This document shows, one piece after another, positions 1 through 5,247 of a stretch of 5,247 nt of DNA (the stretch's first letter is position 1; the number at the start of each line of letters is the position of its first letter). Location: positions 1 through 5,247 of the forward strand of contig JAPLBI010000175.1 of NCBI GenBank assembly GCA_026392815.1, written 5' to 3'. The notes below the pieces were generated by a model. That model saw only the letters and a program-made list of their open reading frames with translations. It was not told the DNA's origin and searched no databases. A program made the position numbers and the translations under genes. This DNA comes from Actinomycetota bacterium. Its GTDB lineage: Bacteria > Actinomycetota > Actinomycetes > Nanopelagicales > Nanopelagicaceae.

Positions 1-382
1 AGCGGCGAAGATTGTTGGTGCAGATGATGCCGCTGCGCTTCGCGACTTAACTCTTTCGCTCTATGAAACAGCGGCCGACTTTGCGCGCAGCCGCGGCATC
101 ATTCTGGCTGATACCAAATTCGAATTCGGCCGCGATGCTAGGGGTGTAATAACCCTTGGAGATGAAGCGCTAACTCCTGATTCTTCAAGGTTCTGGGAGT
201 TATCAACCTGGCAACCAGGTGGCGCACAGGGATCATTTGATAAACAATTCGTTAGAGATTTCCTTACCAAAAGCGGCTGGGATAAGAAGAGCCCACCACC
301 AGAATTGCCGGCAGAGATCGTAGAAAAAACTGCCGCGCGATATGAAGAAGCCTATTTCCGTATTACCGGTAGCAAGTTCTAA
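1..382 (+). CDS. purC: SAICAR synthase (phosphoribosylaminoimidazole-succinocarboxamide synthase), C-terminal part, cut by the left edge
   Basis: This is the 3' part of a gene whose reading frame is open from base 2 to a TAA at 380-382, giving 126 visible residues. The enzyme joins L-aspartate to CAIR using ATP to make SAICAR in cytosolic purine synthesis. The visible part carries the family's C-terminal signatures: RGIILADTKFEFG (visible residues 31-43), LTPDSSRFW (57-65), SFDKQFVRD (78-86) and PPPELP (98-103), followed by the typical TxxRYEEAY ending. Full-length PurC of this type is usually about 290-300 residues, so roughly 165-175 residues lie upstream. The stretch before SFDKQ reads GGAQG; I remember a proline or glutamate at the last position in many relatives, a minor difference. 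The stop lies 13 bases before purS, which fits one operon. Identity is very secure; only the N-terminal ATP-binding part cannot be judged. Confidence 0.96.
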   Translation, partial: AAKIVGADDAAALRDLTLSLYETAADFARSRGIILADTKFEFGRDARGVITLGDEALTPDSSRFWELSTWQPGGAQGSFDKQFVRDFLTKSGWDKKSPPPELPAEIVEKTAARYEEAYFRITGSKF

Positions 383-383
383 A

Positions 384-389
384 AAGGAG
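384..389 (+). promoter_or_regulatory. Strong ribosome binding site of purS
   Basis: AAGGAG lies six bases before the ATG at 396, an ideal Shine-Dalgarno sequence and spacing. It decides the purS start: an in-frame ATG at 342 would add 18 residues, but it lies inside purC and has no comparable site. It begins just after the purC stop codon and is one of only two strong sites in the window. Confidence 0.88.
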
Positions 390-395
390 ATAAAG

Positions 396-641
396 ATGGC
401 AAAGATCGTGGTTGATGTAATGCTTAAGCCAGAGATCCTCGACCCACAGGGCGTGGCCGTATCTGCTGCACTTCCTCGTCTGGGATTTAACTTTGCCAAG
501 AGCGTGCGCCAAGGAAAGCGCTTTGAGATTGAAGTAGATGGCGAACCAACTCCTGCACAGCTTGCTGAAGTTGAGAAGGCTGCTGAAACACTTCTTGCCA
601 ATCCAGTTATCGAAACCTTCACAGTAAGAGTTGAGAAGTAA
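396..641 (+). CDS. purS: Phosphoribosylformylglycinamidine (FGAM) synthase, PurS subunit
   Basis: The gene encodes 81 residues, the normal size for PurS. PurS is the small structural subunit of the three-part FGAM synthase; as known from Bacillus and Thermotoga, a PurS dimer bridges PurQ and PurL and helps ammonia pass between them. It has no catalytic residues of its own. The sequence shows the family pattern: an N-terminal strand VVDVMLKPEILDPQG (residues 5-19), the LPRLGF turn, VRQGKRFEIEV (37-47), and the closing helix and strand LLANPVIETFTVRVE. The closest resemblance I recognise is to actinobacterial PurS. The start at 396 is preferred over the in-frame ATG at 342 because of the AAGGAG at 384-389 and because the extra 18 residues would come from sequence inside purC. 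Its stop TAA touches the purQ ATG directly. Confidence 0.95.
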   Translation: MAKIVVDVMLKPEILDPQGVAVSAALPRLGFNFAKSVRQGKRFEIEVDGEPTPAQLAEVEKAAETLLANPVIETFTVRVEK

Positions 642-1310
642 ATGAAAGTTGGCGTTGTAACTTTTCCGGGCACGCTAGATGATCGCGATGCTGCGCGCGC
701 GGCAACTCATGCCGGCACAACTGCGGTTTCGCTCTGGCACGGAGATGCTGATCTCAAAGGTGTAGACGCCGTTATCTTGCCAGGTGGTTTTTCATATGGT
801 GATTACCTGCGCTGTGGAGCGATCTCACGCTTTGCGCCAGTGATGGAAAAAATTATTGATGCAGCTAATGGCGGCATGCCGTTACTTGGAATCTGTAATG
901 GTTTTCAAGTCTTATGCGAAGCGCATTTGCTTCCAGGTGCACTGACTCGCAACCACGAGCTTCACTTCTTATGTCGTGATCAGAAGTTAGAGATCACAAG
1001 TAACACCACTGCTTGGACATCTTCTTACCAAGTGGGACAAGAGATTGTTATCCCGCTAAAAAACGGTGAAGGCTCATTCCAATGTGATGATGCAACTCTG
1101 GCCAAACTTGAAGGTGAAGGCCGAATCATTGCGCGCTATGTGGGCGAAAATCCCAATGGTTCACGTAATAAAATCGCCGGAATCACCAATGAGCGCGGCA
1201 ACGTAGTTGGCCTAATGCCACACCCAGAACACGCGATCGATACTTTGACTGGCCCAACTGCTGATGGCCTTGGCTTCTTTACCTCTGTTCTTAGCGCGAT
1301 GGTGAAGTAG
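642..1310 (+). CDS. purQ: FGAM synthase, glutamine amidotransferase subunit PurQ
   Basis: This 222-residue protein is the glutaminase subunit of FGAM synthase. It hydrolyses glutamine and delivers ammonia to PurL. It is a class I (triad) amidotransferase of the usual length. The nucleophile is Cys85 in LLGICNGFQ (81-89), and the other triad members are His194 and Glu196 in LMPHPEHA (191-198). The oxyanion-side motif [12 protein letters not shown] spans 46-57, and the N-terminus has [10 protein letters not shown] (8-17), the form seen in actinobacteria rather than the FPGSNCD form of Bacillus. All catalytic residues are present. The ATG follows the purS stop with no gap (TAAATG), and only a weak GAGAAG precedes it, so translation is probably coupled to purS. 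The TAG stop abuts the purL ATG. It is distinguished from other GATases such as GuaA, CarA and TrpG by these motifs and by its neighbours. Confidence 0.97.
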   Translation: MKVGVVTFPGTLDDRDAARAATHAGTTAVSLWHGDADLKGVDAVILPGGFSYGDYLRCGAISRFAPVMEKIIDAANGGMPLLGICNGFQVLCEAHLLPGALTRNHELHFLCRDQKLEITSNTTAWTSSYQVGQEIVIPLKNGEGSFQCDDATLAKLEGEGRIIARYVGENPNGSRNKIAGITNERGNVVGLMPHPEHAIDTLTGPTADGLGFFTSVLSAMVK

Positions 1311-3542
1311 ATGGCTTTAGATACCGTCGCGATTGCAACTGCAAACCCTGAAACAACCCAACCTTTTGCCGAACTCGGATTAAAGCCCGATGAATACGCA
1401 CGTATTAAAGAGATTTTGGGACGCCGTCCAACATCTTCTGAGCTCGCGATGTATTCAGTTATGTGGTCTGAGCACTGTTCTTATAAATCATCGAAAGTTC
1501 ATTTGAAGCAATTTGGTGACAAGGCTGTTAAGACTGATGCTTTGCTCGTTGGTATTGGCGAAAATGCTGGTGTTGTAGATGTCGGTCAGGGATATGCCGT
1601 AACTTTTAAAATCGAATCACATAACCACCCTTCTTTTATTGAGCCATATCAAGGCGCGGCAACCGGAGTCGGTGGAATCGTTCGCGATATTTTGACTATG
1701 GGTGCGCGCCCAATCGCAGTTATGGATCCACTTCGTTTTGGACCTGCAGATCATCCAGATACTCGTCGCGTACTGCCAGGAGTTATCGCAGGCGTTGGTG
1801 GTTATGGAAACTGTTTAGGTCTGCCAAATATCGGTGGCGAAGTTGTCTTTGATCAGACTTATCTTGGTAACCCACTTGTTAATGCGCTCTGTGTCGGCGT
1901 TATGAAACATAGCGACATCAAACTTGCTAAGGCTGCAGGTGCTGGAAATCTAGTTGTCCTTTATGGCGCCAAGACTGGCGGCGACGGAATCGGTGGTGTA
2001 TCTGTTCTCGCATCGGAAACCTTTGAGTCAACCGGTCCTGCAAAGCGTCCGGCGGTACAAGTTGGCGATCCATTTGTAGAAAAAGTTTTAATTGAATGTT
2101 CGCTAGAAATCTTCGCTGAAGATTTGGTTGTAGGTATCCAAGACCTTGGCGGGGCAGGCTTATCTTGCGCTACCAGCGAGCTCGCCTCAGGCGGCAGCGG
2201 CGGCATGAAGGTCGAACTCGATCGCGTTCCGTTGCGCGATGCAACGCTTTCACCAGAAGAAATCTTGATGTCCGAATCGCAAGAACGTATGTGTGCAATC
2301 GTTGAACCAAAGCACATCAATCGCTTCCTGGAGATCTGCAAGAAGTGGGATGTCACAGTCACCGTTATCGGTGAAGTAACCGATGGTGACCGCCTAGAAA
2401 TTACCTGGCATGGAGATTTAATCGTTGATGTTCCACCACGCACCGTGGCTCACGATGGACCGGTTTATAACCGCCCCTTTGCCAAGCCTGATTACATTGA
2501 TCGCGTTAACGCAGAAATTGTTGATGTGGCACTTCCAAAAACTGCAGATGAAATCAAGGCAGCAGTTTTAAAGTTAGCAGCAACGCCAAACTTGGCAGAT
2601 AAATCTTGGGTTACATCACAATACGATCGCTATGTACAAGGAAACACCATTCAATCTCAGCCAGATGATTCCGGAATGGTCCGTATCGATGAGAAGACAC
2701 ATCTTGGCGTTGCTGTTGCTACCGATGCCAACGCAAACTGGTCTTACCTAAATCCATATGAAGGTGCGAAGTTGGCACTTGCCGAAGCTGCGCGCAATAT
2801 CGCTACCGCTGGCGCTAAGCCACTTGCTGTTACCAACTGCCTTAACTTCGGTTCACCAGAAGATCCAGGTGTGATGTGGCAATTCGCAGAATCTGTTCGT
2901 GGATTAGCTGATGGATGTTTAGAGATGGGACTACCTGTTACAGGTGGAAACGTTTCCTTCTATAACCAAACAGGTGCAGTTGCGATCTTGCCAACGCCAG
3001 TTATTGGCGTGCTTGGCGTAATCGATGATGTGCGCACCCGCACGCCGATGAGTTTTGATAAAGCAGGGCTTGATCTATATCTACTTGGTGAAACCAAAGC
3101 AGATATCGCTGGCAGCGAATGGGCTTACATCCACGGCCAGCGCGGAGGATCTTCGCCAATCGCTGATTTACAGCGTGAAATGCGCTTAATTGAGGTGCTG
3201 GTTGCAGGGCGTACCGAGAAGATTTTTACCGCCGCACACGACTTAAGCCAAGGTGGGTTATCTGCAACGCTTACTGAAATGATCTTGCGCCATAACGTTG
3301 GCGCCAAGGTAACTTTAGAGAACATCGGTGTTGCACTGATTAGCGAGACTCCAGGTCGGGTAGTTGTGGCAGTTGATCCAAACCAAGCTTCTGCACTAAC
3401 TGCGCTAGCCAATAAGCACTCAATTGCGATTACCAAGATCGGATCAACTGGGGGAGATGCGTTAGAGATCAATGACGCAAAGATTTCTCTTACCGAACTC
3501 CGCAAGGCACACACTGAAACTTTCCCAAAGTTGTTTGGATAA
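1311..3542 (+). CDS. purL: FGAM synthase, large catalytic subunit PurL (small, PurS/PurQ-dependent type)
   Basis: PurL (743 residues) is the ATP-dependent synthetase subunit that turns FGAR into FGAM using ammonia from PurQ. The length and lack of a fused glutaminase domain mark the small PurL type, as in Bacillus and actinobacteria, not the roughly 1300-residue proteobacterial form. It has two AIRS-like halves. The first carries [16 protein letters not shown] (47-62, with His55), [12 protein letters not shown] (81-92), [21 protein letters not shown] (102-122, with His104 and His106), MDPLRFG (138-144), VGDPFVEK (251-258), [16 protein letters not shown] (277-292) and MSESQERM (320-327). The second carries YDRYVQGNT (438-446), [18 protein letters not shown] (481-498), [11 protein letters not shown] (509-519), [14 protein letters not shown] (541-554) and AHDLSQGGL (642-650). 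No frameshift or internal stop is seen. The gene abuts purQ (TAGATG) with only a weak ribosome binding site, so coupling is likely. Confidence 0.97.
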   Translation: MALDTVAIATANPETTQPFAELGLKPDEYARIKEILGRRPTSSELAMYSVMWSEHCSYKSSKVHLKQFGDKAVKTDALLVGIGENAGVVDVGQGYAVTFKIESHNHPSFIEPYQGAATGVGGIVRDILTMGARPIAVMDPLRFGPADHPDTRRVLPGVIAGVGGYGNCLGLPNIGGEVVFDQTYLGNPLVNALCVGVMKHSDIKLAKAAGAGNLVVLYGAKTGGDGIGGVSVLASETFESTGPAKRPAVQVGDPFVEKVLIECSLEIFAEDLVVGIQDLGGAGLSCATSELASGGSGGMKVELDRVPLRDATLSPEEILMSESQERMCAIVEPKHINRFLEICKKWDVTVTVIGEVTDGDRLEITWHGDLIVDVPPRTVAHDGPVYNRPFAKPDYIDRVNAEIVDVALPKTADEIKAAVLKLAATPNLADKSWVTSQYDRYVQGNTIQSQPDDSGMVRIDEKTHLGVAVATDANANWSYLNPYEGAKLALAEAARNIATAGAKPLAVTNCLNFGSPEDPGVMWQFAESVRGLADGCLEMGLPVTGGNVSFYNQTGAVAILPTPVIGVLGVIDDVRTRTPMSFDKAGLDLYLLGETKADIAGSEWAYIHGQRGGSSPIADLQREMRLIEVLVAGRTEKIFTAAHDLSQGGLSATLTEMILRHNVGAKVTLENIGVALISETPGRVVVAVDPNQASALTALANKHSIAITKIGSTGGDALEINDAKISLTELRKAHTETFPKLFG

Positions 3543-3545
3543 AAG

Positions 3546-3842
3546 ATGCGCGATCCTAAAATTCTCGAAGCGGTAAAGCAGAGCCTTGCGCTCTTAACCG
3601 AACGTGCACCGGGTCGCGCAATCGAAGTCCGTATTCCGCCATATGCCGCGGTCCAGTGCGGAGATGGGCCAACTCATACGCGCGGTACGCCACCAAATGT
3701 AATCGAGATGAACGCCGAAACTTGGTTGGCACTTGCCAGCGGTGAGCGCAGTTGGGCAGATGCCATGTCTGCTGGTTTGATTAGCGCATCTGGTGTTCGC
3801 GCAGATTTAACTGAACTACTTCCGTTGGAGGTGAAGCAATGA
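3546..3842 (+). CDS. Small sterol-carrier-like (SCP-type) family protein of unknown function in the pur operon
   Basis: This gene encodes 98 residues. I recognise it as the short 'sterol carrier family' / bacterial SCP-orthologue type that many actinobacteria carry beside purF. No reaction is established for it, and binding of sterol or lipid is only implied by the fold name. Visible features are an N-terminal helix (residues 4-19), IEVRIPPYAAVQC (26-38, single Cys38), the charged turn HTRGTPPNVIEMN (44-56), Trp60, a helix ending in the SW of residues 69-70, and a C-terminal SAGLISASGVRADLTELLPL (75-94). There is no signal peptide or membrane segment, so it should be cytosolic. It starts three bases after the purL stop with only a weak GGAT upstream, and its TGA overlaps the purF ATG (ATGA). 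This places it firmly in the operon and hints at a role linked to PurF or purine flux, which is inference. The coding assignment is secure; the family call is from memory. Confidence 0.85.
   Translation: MRDPKILEAVKQSLALLTERAPGRAIEVRIPPYAAVQCGDGPTHTRGTPPNVIEMNAETWLALASGERSWADAMSAGLISASGVRADLTELLPLEVKQ
3827..3831 (+). promoter_or_regulatory. Strong ribosome binding site of purF, inside the SCP-like gene
   Basis: GGAGG lies seven bases before the ATG at 3839 and is located within the last codons of the upstream gene. Together with the ATGA stop-start overlap at 3839-3842 it fixes the purF start and lets ribosomes either load afresh or reinitiate after finishing the upstream gene. Confidence 0.85.
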
Positions 3843-5247
3843 CCCGCCGCCCTGATGGTTTGCTCAATCACAACGTTTTAGATGACGATAAAGCCCCACA
3901 AGATGCTTGTGGAGTATTTGGTGTTTGGGCACCTAGCGAAGAAGTCGCCAAGTTAACTTTCTACGGACTTTACGCGCTGCAACATCGCGGGCAAGAATCT
4001 GCAGGTATTGCTGCATCTGATGGCGAACGTATTTTGATTTACAAAGACATGGGTCTGGTATCGCAGGTCTTTACTGAAACCGATTTAGCCTCACTTACTG
4101 GTGATCTAGCAATTGGCCACTGTCGTTACAGCACCACTGGATCAAGCACCTGGGTTAACGCCCAACCAACGCTAAGACCCACTAAATACGGCACTTTGGC
4201 GCTAGCCCACAACGGCAATCTCACCAACACTGGAGATCTCGCAGAAATGGTGCAGAAGCTTGAAGGCGAAAACGCAAAAACTGGACGCGGTGCCACGACT
4301 GATACCGAGATCATGACCGCGTTAATTGGATTGCAGGATGAGAAGAACGTTGAAGCAAGCGCTATTGCTGTGCTACCAAAATTGGAAGGCGCATTCTCGC
4401 TCGTCTTTATGGATGAAAAAACTTTATACGCAGCACGCGATCGCCATGGCGTTCGTCCTCTTGTTATTGGCAAACTCGAACGCGGCTGGGTGGTTGCCTC
4501 AGAAACTGCAGCGCTAGATATTGTTGGCGCAGCATTTGTCCGTGAAGTTGAACCCGGTGAGTTCTTGGCCATTAATGAAGATGGAATCCGCTCACAGATG
4601 TGGGCAACACCGGATCCCAAAGGCTGCATCTTTGAATACGTTTACTTAGCGCGCCCAGATACAACAATTGCCGGTCAAGGTGTTCATGCAACTCGCGTTC
4701 GTATTGGCAAGCGTTTAGCAATTGAAGCGCCAGTTGAAGCAGATCTAGTAATTCCAGTTCCTGAATCCGGAACGCCAGCAGCGATTGGTTATGCCCAGCA
4801 ATCTGGAATTCCTTATGGACTTGGTTTGGTTAAAAACTCTTATGTTGGACGTACCTTCATTCAACCTTCACAAACTATTCGCCAGCTTGGTATTCGTCTT
4901 AAGTTAAATCCGCTGCTCGAAATCATTGAGGGCAAGCGCATTGTGGTTGTTGATGATTCGATTGTTCGCGGAAATACTCAGCGCGCAATTGTGCGGATGT
5001 TGCGCGAGGCTGGGGCACGAGAGATTCACGTGCGCATTTCAAGTCCACCGGTGGAATGGCCTTGTTATTACGGAATCGATTTCGCTTCCCGCGCTGAATT
5101 AATTGCGAGCGGTCTAGAAATCGAAGAGATTCGCCGCTCGATTGGCTCAGATTCACTTAGTTATGTGTCGATGGAAGGCTTAATTGCCGCAACGACCATC
5201 GACGAGAACAAGCTCTGCACCGCTTGTTTTACCGGCACTTACCCAAT
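3839..5247 (+). CDS. purF: Amidophosphoribosyltransferase (glutamine PRPP amidotransferase), C-terminus cut by the right edge
   Basis: PurF makes 5-phosphoribosylamine from PRPP and glutamine, the committed and usually feedback-controlled first step. The frame is open from the ATG at 3839 to the window end: 469 residues of a family usually about 500-530 long. Residues 1-23 look like a propeptide. Cys24 in DACGVFGVW would become the N-terminal nucleophile of the class II glutaminase domain (about 24-255), which also shows ALQHRGQESAGI (46-57), GHCRYSTTG (93-101), AHNGNLTN (123-130) and RDRHGVRPL (200-208). The phosphoribosyltransferase domain follows with VPESGTPAA (307-315), YVGRTFI (335-341) and the PRPP-binding VVVDDSIVRGNT (369-380). 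Cys263, Cys409, Cys460 and Cys463 match the four cluster ligands of Bacillus PurF in context and closely in spacing, so a [4Fe-4S] cluster is expected. The start overlaps the previous stop (ATGA) and has a strong GGAGG upstream. Confidence 0.96.
   Translation, partial: MTRRPDGLLNHNVLDDDKAPQDACGVFGVWAPSEEVAKLTFYGLYALQHRGQESAGIAASDGERILIYKDMGLVSQVFTETDLASLTGDLAIGHCRYSTTGSSTWVNAQPTLRPTKYGTLALAHNGNLTNTGDLAEMVQKLEGENAKTGRGATTDTEIMTALIGLQDEKNVEASAIAVLPKLEGAFSLVFMDEKTLYAARDRHGVRPLVIGKLERGWVVASETAALDIVGAAFVREVEPGEFLAINEDGIRSQMWATPDPKGCIFEYVYLARPDTTIAGQGVHATRVRIGKRLAIEAPVEADLVIPVPESGTPAAIGYAQQSGIPYGLGLVKNSYVGRTFIQPSQTIRQLGIRLKLNPLLEIIEGKRIVVVDDSIVRGNTQRAIVRMLREAGAREIHVRISSPPVEWPCYYGIDFASRAELIASGLEIEEIRRSIGSDSLSYVSMEGLIAATTIDENKLCTACFTGTYP

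Larger units (their letters stand above)
1..5247 (+). other. De novo purine biosynthesis operon segment, purC-purS-purQ-purL-SCP-purF
   Basis: Six genes on one strand with gaps of 13, 0, 0 and 3 bases and one 4-base overlap indicate a single transcript. The longest non-coding stretch is the 13 bases at 383-395, so there is no room for an internal terminator or a separate promoter outside coding sequence. The order is the one familiar from actinobacteria. Both ends of the operon lie outside the window, so its promoter and any regulator site cannot be seen. Confidence 0.9.

Noticed and set aside
342..395. In-frame upstream ATG at 342 that would extend PurS by 18 residues
   Set aside because: It lies inside purC, lacks a good ribosome binding site, and the extra residues have no counterpart in PurS. 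The ATG at 396 has AAGGAG at ideal spacing and gives the normal 81-residue protein.
383..395. Possible regulatory element or terminator in the purC-purS gap
   Set aside because: The gap is only 13 bases and is largely taken up by the purS ribosome binding site; there is no room for a hairpin or promoter.
1961..2443. Open frame of 160 codons on the - strand inside purL
   Set aside because: The translation is serine/threonine/proline-rich with no recognisable domain, and it lies wholly opposite a highly conserved purL segment. It is a shadow of the coding strand.
3125..3514. Open frame of 129 codons on the - strand at the 3' end of purL
   Set aside because: The + strand encodes conserved PurL sequence here, and the antisense product shows no family motif.
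4326..4517. Short + strand open frame of 63 codons within purF
   Set aside because: It is out of frame with the well-supported PurF domain over the same bases, so a second gene here is unlikely.
4126..4629. Open frame of 167 codons on the - strand inside purF
   Set aside because: It lies entirely opposite the conserved glutaminase domain of PurF and resembles no protein I recognise. It is best explained as a codon-bias shadow.

Overview
The window is one unbroken stretch of a de novo purine biosynthesis operon. All genes are on the + strand and almost no base is non-coding. In order it holds the 3' end of purC (SAICAR synthase), complete purS, purQ and purL (the three subunits of FGAM synthase), a complete 98-codon gene for a small sterol-carrier-like protein of unknown role, and most of purF (amidophosphoribosyltransferase), which runs off the right edge.

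The organism looks like an actinobacterium. The order purC-purS-purQ-purL-[SCP-like]-purF, the split PurS/PurQ/small-PurL enzyme, the PurQ opening [10 protein letters not shown] and the SCP-like gene next to purF all match actinobacterial clusters I know. Base composition, sampled by eye, is near 50% G+C, with many A/T-ending codons, which is low for the phylum. A small-genome freshwater lineage, such as the Nanopelagicales (acI) group, is a reasonable guess but is not proven by the sequence.

The genes are packed tightly. There are 13 bases between purC and purS, none between purS and purQ (TAAATG), none between purQ and purL (TAGATG), three between purL and the SCP-like gene, and a 4-base ATGA overlap into purF. 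No promoter, terminator, riboswitch, RNA gene, repeat or mobile element is visible, so transcription presumably starts upstream of the window. Strong ribosome binding sites are seen only before purS and purF. The genes between them probably depend largely on translational coupling.

Functionally, PurF makes phosphoribosylamine from PRPP and glutamine (step 1). PurS, PurQ and PurL together convert FGAR to FGAM (step 4). PurC joins aspartate to CAIR (SAICAR synthase step). All key catalytic motifs that I could check are intact. I see no previously undescribed system here. The least explained item is the SCP-like gene embedded in the operon.
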